In this document: one piece after another, positions 1 through 11,400 of the stretch
Layout of the letters: each line of letters starts with the position of its first letter
Numbering within the stretch: position 1 is the stretch's first letter
Assembly (NCBI GenBank): GCA_032871835.1
Contig: CM065301.1
Span: 76,664,069-76,728,068 of the forward strand
DNA from: Dipteronia dyeriana
Lineage: Eukaryota; Streptophyta; Magnoliopsida; Sapindales; Sapindaceae
Reading direction: 5' to 3'
Length of the DNA stretch: 64,000 nucleotides
The notes under the pieces: generated by a model
What the model was told of the DNA's origin: nothing
The model's input: the letters and a program-made list of their open reading frames with translations, nothing else
The model's database searches: none
Translations under genes and position numbers: made by a program

Positions 1-677
1 CTTATGGAAGTGGTTCCAGAAGTAGAATGAACCTTTTGAAATTGAATGGCTCACTAGTACTTTTTGTGTTTTCGCCTCCATTCTTCTTCGTTTTCGCTCA
101 AACACCAACTCTAAGTTTTAATCCCAACACAAACTTATTAAACAAACAAAAAATATCGATTTAACTGGAGAAACAAAACGAAAAGATTCAGAAATACGGG
201 CCAAAATTACGTACAAAATGGCCATAACATGTGGCACCTTCACCAGTGATGGTGGCACCTAGGCATGTGGCGCCTGGCGAAGGCACCATCGGGGCAAACG
301 CTACCTAGGTGTGATGCCTCCTAGGTAATGCACATCTCATTTGGGAAGCGCATGACTGGGCAAAGCATGATGTTTTGGGAAACGTGCCCCTAGGCGTCAC
401 CACGCTTGGGTAGCGTGCTCTGCAGCTTTTAAGAGACAAATTAATTATTTTTTATCCCTTAACATGAAATTACCGAAACCTCCCTTTCTAGTGGGATGCT
501 TCATTAAAAAAATTATAAAAAAAATCGAAAATAAGGATTTTTAGGGAGGTTTTAGTAATTTTTTATTTTCTTTTAAAATAAGGTTTCACGTTTTTCACTA
601 AGAATTCATGTTTTTCACAAATTTTCCCTAAGTTTCACGTTTTTATCAACAAAAAATTAGTAATAATAAACCCTAAG
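1..677. other. Left flank, no gene seen
   Basis: I see no coding region here. Bases 220-420 are locally GC-rich and contain many loose repeats of GGCACCT, CCTAGG and TGGCGCC, which looks like decayed repetitive DNA. Bases 540-660 are AT-rich. The right end holds several copies of a TTTCACGTTTTT motif. It may be host intergenic DNA or an older element. Confidence 0.5.
581..645. repeat. TTTCACGTTTTT minisatellite, left part
   Basis: Copies of TTTCACGTTTTT and near variants, about 20-30 bp apart, end just before the Tat element. The same motif resumes directly after the element at 25904-26035. The Tat element therefore inserted inside this small tandem repeat and split it. Confidence 0.65.
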
Positions 678-1800
678 TGTTAATAGTAAAATTTGGCCAG
701 GGGTCTAAGAAAAAATTTTCACTTTCCCGCCACGAGTCGAAACCCATAATCGACGTTCATGAAGCCCGAATAGACCATAAAGCCACAAGCAGGAGCAGGA
801 AAGGCCGACTCGGCTTCACAACTAACAGAAAACAAGCTAAACGCGATCAGGACGAGCCCCCACAAGAATACTGGAGCCCGGGATTCTCTAGGCCACCTAT
901 CGGGGAACCCCGGCTTTGAGGTCGAGCTCCTCAACCGCCCCGTGTATACAAGGAGAAGTCTCCAAGCTCAAGAGACATTCGAGAGAAGCCCGCCAGCCTC
1001 TCTAGGAGCCCGATGTCCTTGCTAGACATAAAGGAAGAATCACGCCTAAATCTACACTACCACGGCTACCTCCCAGGAATATCTACAGGAACACCTCGAG
1101 CCCTAAGGGTCAGGGAAAATCCATCTCAAGCTTCTAAGAACAGAGTCGGAGCAGGGATCTACCTCGCTCTACGGGGCAACATGCAGCTAGCTGGGCGACC
1201 TCCATGAAAAACTATGCCGCGATAACATACAAGATCATATCTAGGACCATTATTAATCCCGTCTACGTGCGAGCTAAGAGTTTGATTCCAAAAAGGAAAC
1301 AAACTCATTCACGTTAATTCTTTCTGCTATTTACTCGGGGTCAATAAATTTTAAATAAAAGATCCCGCCTGATAAGGAGGAAACAAATTCAAAGGATCAT
1401 AACGGGATATCAGCAAATTCAAACCAATTTGGACCATATATAAATAGGGCCGGGCAGGATATAGAGAAAAGAGACAAAAAAACAGAGAGAAGAGAAAAAG
1501 AAAAGAAAAGGGGAAGGTCTAAATTCTGTATTCAGAACACGACAACCTTTGTTTCCACTATTTGACAGGCACAGAGTTGCCACCATCCTAGATCTTAGAG
1601 AGACTGCGAGCATATAAGAGAGTGATTTCTATTTTGAAGCAGGTATCAATAATAAAAGCTCTCATTTACTGTTACTACGATCCAGCCTACCTCTTAACAG
1701 GTCAGGTATCAACGGTACCGACCCCGGTCATCACTTTCGTGGTAGTGGTCTCGAGGGTGTTAGTAGAAATTTTTCATCCCGAGCAAATTTCATGTTAACA
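678..1800 (+). repeat. 5' LTR of Tat element
   Basis: This is a 1123-bp LTR with 6-bp inverted ends TGTTAA/TTAACA. Its last 750 bp (from about 1048) align with 25112-25898, which fixes both LTR identity and the end at 1800. Open frames inside it, for example 677-919 and 1013-1207, are chance frames. Confidence 0.9.
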
Positions 1801-1803
1801 CTT

Positions 1804-1825
1804 TCTGGGGCCTTTTGTGGGAAAC
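1804..1825 (+). other. Degenerate primer-binding region of Tat element
   Basis: The sequence after the LTR reads like a mutated form of the TGGCGCC..CTGTGGGAA leader common in plant Tat elements: TCTGGGGCC then TTTGTGGGAA. I infer it is the decayed tRNA primer site. The exact tRNA cannot be named. Confidence 0.45.
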
Positions 1826-1875
1826 TCTCACACCACCACCTTTACATTCGAAAAGTTTATTATTTCATAATAATC

Positions 1876-3830
1876 ATGAGGCTCCACTCCTCACAGGGGC
1901 AGCAGGGCATATCGGGACAACCTTCTACTATGTCGACACTAAAGGTCCCGAGAAAAGGGAGAAAATCTGGGCTCCAGAGCCAGGTTCCCACCCAGCCAGC
2001 CACTGTGCGGGCTCTAGATCCCCCTTTGGGAAGTCAGGTTGAGCTTGACCAACAAGCGGCGGCTTTCGTAGAAAATGTCCGCCTTCGACTACTCGTTGAG
2101 GGTATCGCTATCCAACAAGCTCGTCTCTGCAATCAGGGGGAGTCGAGCAGGCCTGGGGTTAGGCAACCCCCCTTCGATCGCCTGGGACCTGCCCCTCAGG
2201 AATCAGCTCGTAATAGAGCAGTGCTCTCAACCTCGATCCGATAAAGGCTAGGGCCCATGCCCCCCCCCCCCCTAGTCCCCAAAACGCTGCCACACTATCA
2301 ACCAAGACAAGTCAAATCCGCGACAGATATCCTTCCCCAGGAGCTAGGAAAGTTTCTCCACCCAACGACTTCAATGAGGGAAGCCCGGAATAGGGAAGAA
2401 GAAAGTCAGCAAAGCCTCCGAGCCGACCCCCTTGGAAGAAGGAACCAGGTAGAGGTCGCAAGTTCGTCAGAGGGATCCGATGATGAGAAATCTGAGATCA
2501 ACTCAAGGAAATCCAAAAGCAAACGTTTAAAGGACCAGTTGGCAGAACTTCAAAAGGAGGTCCAATTGATGAAGAATGGAAAATATAAGGAGGACAAGAA
2601 AGATCCTCTAAGTGAAATGAATGCCCACTTCACCAGAAGGGTCCGGGAGGCAGAGCTCCCGCCTAAGTTCAAAATGCCAACTGACAGGTTCTCTGGGACT
2701 GAAGATCTCCTGAGCCATTTAGGGAGCTTCGTTCAACAGATGGAGGTCCAGAACACAACCAGGGTAGCTATGTGTCGAATGTTCCCCACTACACTCACGG
2801 ATTACGGTAAAACCTTGTTTAGGAAACTAACTGCCGGTAGTGTGGATTCCTTCACCAAGTTATCAACCGATTTCTGCTCATAATTTCAAGGAGTTAAGCC
2901 CCGATTGAAGGACCCGATCCATCCACAATACGTGATCCAGGAGAGAGGGGAAACCCTCTGGGCTTATGTCGAGTGTTTCCATAATGAAGTCATCCAGATG
3001 GGGGTCTTCACCGAAAAAGAAACCCTCGCCAACTTCAGAAGAAACTTGTGGGAGGGAAAGCTTTTCCGGTCTTTCGCTAAGAGACCTCCTGGAACTTACC
3101 AAGAAGCTTATGATCAGGCTCTAGAGCAGATTGAGGTCGACGAACAGCTCAAGGTCAAGATGGAACATGATGACATGAAAGCATAAAGCGACAAAAGAAG
3201 GAAGCTCTCAGACCCAAGCAAGCTAATAAAAACAAGAACAAACCCCTTAATAAATCAACATATCGTTTCCCCCTCTTTCAACCCATATCAGAAAGGTATC
3301 CAGATAAGCAAGCTCCTCCTCAAGCTTCACCACCTCCTAGGACAGTGGCTCCTATAGCGCGCGATGAGAGAGGGTACTATCATTACACCCCCTTAAATGC
3401 ATCACGTGAAGCGGTCTATCTCGCCATTTGAGACAAGGGTTTGTTACAGAAGCCAGCTCGCATGAAAGCCCCGGACGATAAGAGAAATCGTTATAAATAT
3501 TGTGACTTTCACAATGACGTAGAGCATAACACTCTAGAATGCTACAACCTGCGGAACCAGATTGAAGCTTTGATAAGGAGAGGATGCTTGGTAGAAATCT
3601 TACAACAAGTCAGCGAGAACATTCAGACTAGAAGGGAGGTGCAGGCTGAGATCAGAGAGCATACCGAGAAAAATAAGGGGGAGCAGGCAGACCTGATGCA
3701 ACAGATTCAGATAATACATACTATCAGCAGGGGGTTCGCTCTGGCCGGCACCTCTAACAGTTCCAGGAAAAACCATGCGAGGAATGTCCCTCGTACGGAC
3801 AAGGGGGGGGATATCTTTAAGGTCGACTAG
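1876..3830 (+). pseudogene. Tat gag polyprotein, broken
   Basis: One frame runs from ATG 1876 to 3186 with stops at 2242-2244 and 2881-2883; the second (TAA before FQGVKP) looks like a C-to-T change in a Gln codon. A lysine/glutamate-rich coiled segment lies near 2500-2600, then the retrotransposon gag domain (about 2640-3180). A frameshift separates it from 3441-3830, which has the Tat-type knuckle: YCDFH, then H, E and C spacing (YKYCDFHNDVEHNTLECYNL), followed by an IRRG segment. Gag forms the cytoplasmic particle that packages the RNA. This copy cannot make an intact capsid. Confidence 0.8.
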
Positions 3831-4597
3831 AGACCGACCAACCCCTCCCAGCTGTCATAAATCATTTTCACCGAAGCAGATGTCTATAACACCATACAGT
3901 CTCATGATGACCCTATGGTCATCACGGTACAAATTGCCAACTTCATGGTGCACCGTGTGCTCATCAACATAGGTAGCAGCGTCGACGTCCTGTTCAAAGA
4001 TACCTTGGAAAAGATAAACTTGAAATAGTGGTGTTACAATAGTTGCACTACTCCATTATATGGGTTCACTGGGGACTCAATCACACATGTAGGATCAAAA
4101 ATCCTACTAGTGATCATTGAAGCCGCACCTCTCCAGCAAAATATCATGACCGACTACGTGGTGGTGGATACCCCATCGGCCTACAATGCAATATTAGGGA
4201 GGTCATTTCTATCATCCTTGAAAGGGGTCATTTCTATTTACCACAACGTCCTGAAGTTTCCAGTAGGAGACAAAGTGGGGGAAGTTCGGGGTGATCAACA
4301 AGTAGCTAGGAGATGCTACACAGTGTCGGCTAACCCAACAGCTCTAGCAAAACAACTCGCCCAGGTGACGACGATCCAAGGTAGGATAACCCCTGCACTA
4401 AACCTGAAAGACGCGGGTTCCACCGATTGCCCCAAAGAAGACCTCGTGGTTCCCGACATGGAAGAACAGAGAAGGGAATGGGCCACGGCCATCCAGTGGA
4501 TAAGTTAGAAGAGATTCCTGTATGAATAGGCGATCCCTTGAAGGTCGTCAAGATCTGAGCTACCCTTAAGCCAGGAATGAAAGAGAGTTTGATTAGG
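3831..4597 (+). pseudogene. Tat aspartic protease region, active site lost
   Basis: The flap and core of a retropepsin are recognisable: VLINIGSSVDVLF near 3957-3995, then a stop at 4026-4028, and the conserved ILGRSFL segment near 4192. The catalytic triplet is Asn-Ile-Gly (3966-3974) where the family has Asp-Thr-Gly. Both differences fit single transitions (GAC to AAC, ACA to ATA). The protease would normally cleave the polyprotein in the particle. It runs into the RT leader, which is cut by the solo LTR at 4603. Confidence 0.75.
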
Positions 4598-4602
4598 CTC
4601 CT

Positions 4603-6747
4603 TGATGGCGACACGTCGTTGCAGTGTCGTCAAATATGAACATTTAAGTTCGGCCTCGCAAGGGCGCAAGTCACAGAGACTAGCACAGCAGCAAGCAAGG
4701 GATCGATCCACAGGGAGGTGGGATTCACCGATCGTCTCTAGTTCTAGCTATTATTACAACACTCCAAGCGGACTCGTGTGTTGCGTGTACGGAAAAGTGA
4801 ATAATAATATAACTAAATAACTTATATAAATGATATATACAATGATAGATGGAATGGAGATATGCATGAAATGTGGTTACACTAGGGAAACGACTCAACC
4901 GTGACAATCCTCCTGATTACGCTCTAGACTCACCTAATCCTCAAATGTGCAAGTATATATAGGCTCGTATCCCCTTAATTAATCTCTAATCTCTCTCGAT
5001 GTCTTAGAGATAGTATCCATATATACCCGAAATCTCTCTCGAGCAATCCGGACAATATATATGAACCCATTAAGCACGTGGAATACAAATCGAACCCTAT
5101 ACGCTAGCCTAGTGATTCTAGCACTTTCTAGTCAAGTATTGTGAATGTTTATCTAAGCATTGTCAAATGTGTCTCCTCTCGGTACATAGCATCTAACCAT
5201 GGATCAATTACAAAGTGATCAATTAATCAAAGGCTTTAAGCACTCAAAACATCCATATAACAACACAAGCACAAGAAATATGTCGGTGGTCTTTACTTCT
5301 ATGTCAAAGTTTAGGTTTAGTCAACTCCCTATGATGGCTAAACATGGGAAACAAGTTTACCTAACAACTATATGCAACAATGTGATTGTTATATCATTAA
5401 GAACATTCAATTTAGGTTAAAGGTTCATCCTCTTGATTAGAGAATTTTCCCACAATCAATTCATCACCCAATCCTGTCACGTGGATGGATAATCGTGTCT
5501 TAATACAAAGACCCATTAAAAACACGGATATGAACCAAGGTCAATTTAGCAACTAAAAGCCTGAACTGAAACCCTTTCTACTCTTTGGGGCTAAAATCCA
5601 TATTACTCAAATTACTCAATACATGGAATTTCAAGTCATCCATCAATCAATCAACAATCATGAGTATCTAATTTCTACTCTAAATTACAACTACTCCTAA
5701 ACCCAATCATGGACGCATATTGATTTTTAACAATTCATACACATACATATCATATTATGAGCATAAAAACACATATATCAAAGAGCACAACAAAACCCAA
5801 ATGAATTTAAGAACAATCAATACATTTATTACACAAGTGTAGGTTTACAATATCCCCAAATTGGTGGAATACATCAAAGAATACAAGAAATACAAAGAAA
5901 TGAGTAAATAAGAGCAAACCCTTGAAGACAAGTCCTCCAAAGATGCACCTAGCCTCCCTAGCTCGGTTTTGGCTCCTAATTCCTTTGTAATCTACTCTAA
6001 GATGGATGGAGGAAGTGTATAATGGTGAGGTGGAGGTGTATGGTGAGCTCCCATGGAAGAAAAACCTCCATAGGAGCAAGAGGTGAAAGAAAATGGAAGA
6101 AGAAGAGAAGTGGCGTGAGAAGGGGAAAAGAGGGGAACAGATGTGAAGAGAGATCCCAAGAATGAGGAGAAAAGAGGGTATTTATAGTTTGGGAGGTTAG
6201 GGCAAGACTTTTGGGTGAAAATACATGAATACCCCTCTGAAAATAGCTAAAAAATGCATTTCTGTCAAGATGTGCGATACGATGTGCTGTACGCATCAAC
6301 ACCGCGAACCGCACATCACTTTTTGGAGGTTACTGCTCTTCTACGCGGTACAAAACGCGGTTTGCAAATTGGTCTCGCGCGGTACGCGTATCGCACCTCT
6401 GCGCACCATTACTAAAATGGTCATAACTTTCTCTACAAACCTCGGAATCTCAAAATGTAAATTGAGTTGGAAATAAAACCTCCGGTGCTTTCCGAAAAGT
6501 GGTTGTAGAAGATGTAGTTCGATTGGAGGAGAAAGTTATGACTTTCCGAAGTTGGGGTATCTGCACAATCTATTCCAAATTCTGCTCTTTAACCTTCAAA
6601 ACTCTTCAATTAAGCTCAAATACCTTCCGTAGGGAACATGTACCTACAAAATGCTCAAAAACACATCAAATACCAAAATATACTCGAAAACAAGAACAAA
6701 AGCGAGATAATGGGGACCTCAAATAGGTATATAAATCGTTCTGATCA
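4603..6747 (-). mobile_element. Solo LTR, probably Athila-type, in Tat pol
   Basis: This 2145-bp block begins TGATGG and ends CTGATCA and is flanked by perfect 5-bp repeats CTCCT (4598-4602 and 6748-6752). The Tat RT reading frame resumes directly after it. There is no internal region, so it is a solo LTR. Early in the block a run like GGATCGATCCACAGGGAGG resembles the segment at the same place in the Athila LTRs at 26480 and 46860, hence the minus orientation. Short open frames inside, such as 5807-6079 and 5997-6314, resemble nothing I know. Confidence 0.85.
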
Positions 6748-6752
6748 CTCCT

Positions 6753-7830
6753 CACAGAGTTCAACGACATTTTTGCTTGGAGTCATGTTGAGATGCCGGG
6801 GATCCCGATGACATTAGTTTCACATCGAATGGCGGTAGATCCAACCTTCAAACCCATTAAACAGAAAAGGCACCACTTCAACACCGAAGAAATATGCCGG
6901 TTCAGGAAGAGATGGATAAACTAACCCAGGCAGGCTTAATTCGAGAAGCCCGTTACCCCGAGTGGATCGCCAATGTGGTCATGGTCACAAAGGCAAATGG
7001 GAAATGGCGCATGTGTGTAGACTACACCGACCTCAACCGGGCATGCCCGAAGGACAATTTCCCTCTGCTAAAAATTGATCAGCTGGTCGATTCCACCTTT
7101 GGGAACAAACTCCTGAGCTTCATGGTCGAGTTTTCCGGCTACAATCAGATTATGATGCATCCCGCGGACCAGGAAAAGACTGGTTTCATCACCGTACAAG
7201 GCCTGTACTGCTACAAGGTGATGCCTTCCGGGCTCAAAAACGCTGGAGCTACTTACCAGCGATTAGTCAATCGGTTGTTCAAGCCCGAAATATGAAGGTC
7301 GATGGAGGTGTACATCGATGACATGATCACTAAATCTTCAACCTCAGGAGGCCACCTGGACGACCTTTGTAGGACCTTCATAATCCTAAGGGAAAATCAA
7401 ATGAGGTTGAACCCTTTCAAATGCGCATTTGAGGTAACTGCGGGGAAGTTTCTGGGCTTCATGGTCCATGAGAGAGGCATATAGGCTAACCCGGAAAAGA
7501 TCATGGCTATCCTGGATCTAGAATCCCCCATATCTCTTAAACAGGTTCAAGCCTTGATCGGGCAGGTAGCATCGCTCAATAGGTTCATCTCTCGGTCTAC
7601 CGATAAGTGCCTACCATTCTTTAAAGCTATCAAGCAGGGAAGAAACATGAAATGGGATCAGGAGAGCGAACAAGATTTTCAAGACTTGAAAAGATACCTA
7701 ACAAGCCCTCCACTACTGGTCAAGTAAAATCCTGAAGAAGAGCTCCAAATATACTTGGCCATTTTAGAAACAGCCGTGAGCGGGGCTTTGGTCAAGGAAT
7801 TTCGGGGATAGGATCCAACGACCTATTTAC
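6753..7830 (+). pseudogene. Tat reverse transcriptase domain, broken
   Basis: The frame from 6753 shows FNDIFAW then MPGI, followed by the RT fingers and palm: KWRMCVDYTDLN, the FSGYNQI motif, and the catalytic YIDD box at 7311-7322, which is intact. Breaks include a stop at 7292-7294 (the next frame starts at 7302), a stop at 7482-7484 and others at 7725-7730 and near 7810. The domain copies element RNA into DNA inside the particle. It continues into RNase H downstream. Confidence 0.85.
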
Positions 7831-7833
7831 TAT

Positions 7834-8630
7834 ATGAGTCACGCTCTAACCAAGCCCGAAAAGAACTATACTCTGTTGGAGAAGCTCGCTTATGCCTTGG
7901 TGACCTCGGCAAGGAAACTTCGTCCTTACTTCCATGCTCATTCAATAGCAGTGGTGACGGACCAACCCCTCCGTCAATTCTTACAAAGGTCGGATATTTT
8001 CGGAAGACTAGTTCTATGGGCCCTAGAGCTTACCCTGTTTGATTTAAAATATAAGCCTAGGACCGTGATAAAATCTCAGGCACTAGCGGACTTTATAGTA
8101 GAGCTCTCAATACCTTCAGGCCATGTAACCCCCACGGTAACAGATGTAACCCTTGAGAGGATTCCAGAATCTGACAACTGGCTGGAAGGCTGCGAGTCGT
8201 GGTCTCTCTACACTGACGGAGCTTCCGAGCAATCAGGGGGAGGAGCGGGCATAGTCCTCATCGACCCAGAAGAAACTGAGTGCTGTCACTGCTTCAGGTT
8301 TGAATTTAAAGCCATGAACAATGAGGCAGAGTACAAAGCCTTTCTAGCTGGAATAAAGACAGCCATAGAACTCAGGGTTGATTACCTGAATATCAAGAGT
8401 GACTCTTCACTCGTGGTCAACCAAGTCTTCGGAGATTATCAAGCAAAAGGGGATAATATGATCGCGTACTTGAAACTGGTTCAACAACTTAAGAGCAGAT
8501 TTAAAGGATTCATAATCGAGCAGATACCTCAACAACTGAATCATCGAGCTGACGTCCTCACCAAGATAGCTGCATATGGTGGCCAGGCCTTACCTCGTAG
8601 AGCCCCTCTTCAAGTAATCACCCTACCTAA
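7834..8630 (+). pseudogene. Tat RNase H plus second (archaeal-type) RNase H
   Basis: The first part (7834-8100) matches the retroelement RNase H that follows RT, with EKNYTLLEKLAYA and VVTDQPL. The second part (about 8200-8570) is a separate RNase HI-like domain with YTDGA, NNEAEYKA, KSDSSLV and HRADVLTKIA. These carry the expected Asp, Glu, Asp and Asp. An extra RNase H after the original one is a known trait of plant Tat elements. This is the longest unbroken frame in the element (429 codons, 7834-9123). Confidence 0.85.
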
Positions 8631-9913
8631 CATTATGACAGGTGAGGAAGCTTATACCTTGGACCGACAGCTATGCTGGATGGATCCAATAGTGGAGTAT
8701 CTACAGAACGGGAAACTCCCCAGGGAGCCAGACCAAGCTAGGAGAGTTAAAAGGCTCTCGGTCCGGTATTGTATGGTGGATGGACATTTATACCGAAGGG
8801 GAAAATCCCTTCCCCTACTCCGATGTCTACACCCTGAAGACGCCAAGTGGGCTTTGAGAGAGGTTCATTCCAGGGAATACGGGAACCATATTGGTGGAGA
8901 GGCTTTGGCATATCAGATTCTCCTCATGGGGTATTATTGGTCGACCTTCCACCAAGATGCAAAGAACTTAGTGCAAACCTGCGAGGCATGCCAGAAGGCC
9001 GTAAACTTGAGTCACCTCCCTCTGAAGCGCTTGTCGTCCCTTAGCTCGCCATACCCCTTTGCTATGTGGGGAGTCGATTTTGATTGGACCACTTCCTACA
9101 GCTCCGGGACAAGCCAAACATGATATCGTAACGATTGACTATTTCATAATATGGGTCGAAGCCAGACCACTCTCCCAGATATCAGAAGAAAACACAACAA
9201 GGTTCTTCAAGACTACTGTAGTGTGTAGGTTCGGAACCCCTCTTACCATCATAGTCAACCTCAGAAAACAGTTCGATAATGGCCGATTCAGAGATTTCTA
9301 CAAAGGCTTGGGAATCGACATTCGGTTTGCTTCGGTAGCCCACCCTCAGAACAATGGTCTGGTGGAATCCACAAACAAAACCATTAAGAAGTTGTTAAAG
9401 AAAAAGCTACAGCAGAAGAAAGGCAAATGGGCAGAGGAGTTTCCCGAGGCTCTCTAGGTTTACCATACTACAAGGAGAACAGCTACCGGGGAAACGCCCT
9501 ACTCGTTGGCCTTCGGGGTTGAAGCAATCCTACCTATCGAGCACAAGTTGACCTCCTTTAAAGTCCAACATTTCGAACCAGGGAGCAATGAAAGTAAGCT
9601 CCGAACTAGCTTGGACCTCCTGGAGGAAAAATAAGATCGAATAGCCGAGAAGGTAGCAATCTACCAAAATAGAATTGCCAAGTACTTCAATAGGAGGGTA
9701 AAAGCCCGAAACTTCAAAGAAGGAGACCTAGTTCTCAGGAAAGTAACGTTGAATACCAGAAAGAGGTCAGACAGGGTCCTAGGGCCCAACTAGGAAGGAC
9801 CATACCTAATAAAGATGGTGATCCGTGATAGGGCATACAAGCTCGAGGATATGAATGGCTGACTCATCGACCATGCTTGGAATGCAGATCACCTAAGGAA
9901 ATTCTACCCTTGA
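8631..9913 (+). pseudogene. Tat integrase, frameshifted
   Basis: The zinc-binding HHCC region is visible (VHSREYGNHIGGE, then CEACQ, 8860-8995). Next is the first catalytic Asp in WGVDF near 9067. One extra base just after it shifts the frame, and the core continues at about 9080 in another frame. The second catalytic Asp region reads IVNLRKQFDN, where the family has an Asp-Asn-Gly, so that residue is lost. The Glu in NNGLVEST is present. More stops follow at 9455-9457 and beyond. The C-terminal part can be followed to about 9913. Confidence 0.82.
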
Positions 9914-10118
9914 AGATGGGACTCAGGAGCAGGTGGCCTCCGACTAGTTTCTTTTTTTTCCTCATACAATAATGTACTCCATCCTTCATATTAATAAAGC
10001 CTGCTTTTCTTATTTACTCATTCTTCAACTATGTCCTACAATGATTTGGGTCTACATGGAAAATTCGACATTATCACCTCAAGACCGGGGGTAAGCCAGG
10101 GAAGCCCCCCAGCCACTC

Positions 10119-10880
10119 TTGATACCTCGGCCAGGCACTACCCTGGCCAAGAAAGGTCTGAGTATAAGAGCATAGTTGTCATCCAGATCTCGAGACTAGG
10201 AAATAGCTAGATAGCCCTCATGATGCCTTAGTCGGGCTACCACCCCCAAGAAGGGTCTGAGTATAAGAGCATAGTTGCCATCCAGATCTCGAGACTAGGA
10301 AATAGCTAAATAGCCCTCTTGATGCCTTGGTCAGGCTACCACCCCCAAGAAGGGTTTAAGTATAAGAGCATAGTTGCCATCCAGATCTTGAGACCAAGAA
10401 ATAGCTAGATAGCCCTTCTGATGCCTTAGTCGGGCTACTACCCCCTAAGAAGGATTTGAGTGTAAGAGCATAGTTGTCATCCAGATCTCGAGACCAGGAA
10501 ATAGCTAGATAGCCCTCCTGATGCCTTGGTCGGGCTACCACCCCCAATAAGGGTCTGAGTATAAGAACATAGTTACCATCCAGATCTCGAGACCAGGAAA
10601 TAACTAGATAGCCCTCCTGATGCCTTGGTCGGGCTACCACCCCCAATAAGGGTCTGAGTATAAGAACATAGTTACCATCCAGATCTCAAGACCAGGAAAT
10701 AACTAGATAGCCCTCCTGATGCCTTGGTCGGGCTACCACCCCCAAGAAGGGTCTAAGTATAAGAGCATAGTTGCCATCCAGATCGTGATACCAGAAAATA
10801 ACTAGATAGCCCTCATGATGCCTTGGTCGGCCTACCACCCCCAGGAAAGACTCGAATTTAAGAACACAGAAGCCTTCCCG
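10119..10880 (+). repeat. 99-bp tandem array in Tat 3' region
   Basis: About seven and a half units of 99 bp (the first spacing is about 102) are marked by TGATGCCTTGGTCGGGCTAC at 10221, 10320, 10419, 10519, 10618, 10717 and 10816. Units differ by a few substitutions. Because 99 is 3 x 33, open frames run through it on the minus strand (10356-10646) with a 33-residue period; I do not regard this as a gene. Plant Tat elements often carry such arrays between pol and the 3' LTR. Confidence 0.92.
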
Positions 10881-11400
10881 ATCCCTAGCTTAAAAAGGGG
10901 GACTAAACAGTTCCTTACTTAATGTCTCGCCTGGGCTTCAACCCCCTAAAAGGGTTCAGGGATAGAGGGCTCGATTTACTTAAGCTCTAAATATACCAGT
11001 TAGTTCTGGTTACTAGCCCTCATTGATACTTGGTTACTCACTATAACAGGCCTACAATCAAACAAGGGGACTATCGACTAAAAAAGTTGAGCTACAAGTT
11101 TCGATGGTCAGGAAGCCCGACGCTAACTGCACGTTTTCACGTTTAAACAGTTTTCTTATCCTATTATTCCCCCAAGATAGTTCGTTTCACTATAAATGCT
11201 GGACCTAGAGAGATCAAGTGAGTACATGCAAGTTAGAGTGAGAGCTAGATTTAAAATGAAGCTTTATTATTAAGTAGGGGAGCCTATTCCCCAACAAGGC
11301 TACAGCAAGCAGGGAGCCTAATCCCTGATTTTCTGCAATAAAAAAGAGAATAAAATGACAAAAGGTCAAACACGGTTAAAGATGGGATGCCCACCCCCTT
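10881..11400. other. Tat 3' untranslated spacer
   Basis: There is no coding signal. Near 11275-11330 a short duplicated phrase (GGGAGCCTA..CC) occurs twice. The segment joins the tandem array to the 3' end of the antisense ORF. Confidence 0.5.

Noticed and set aside
678..1207. Frames 677-919, 719-934 and 1013-1207 as genes
   Set aside because: They lie in the Tat LTR, which is non-coding, and two overlap on opposite strands.
10356..10646. Minus-strand 96-codon frame in the 99-bp array as a gene
   Set aside because: It exists only because the unit length is a multiple of three; no start context, no family likeness, and it varies with repeat substitutions.
10119..10880. CRISPR array
   Set aside because: Units are 99-bp head-to-tail copies without unique spacers, in a plant retrotransposon.
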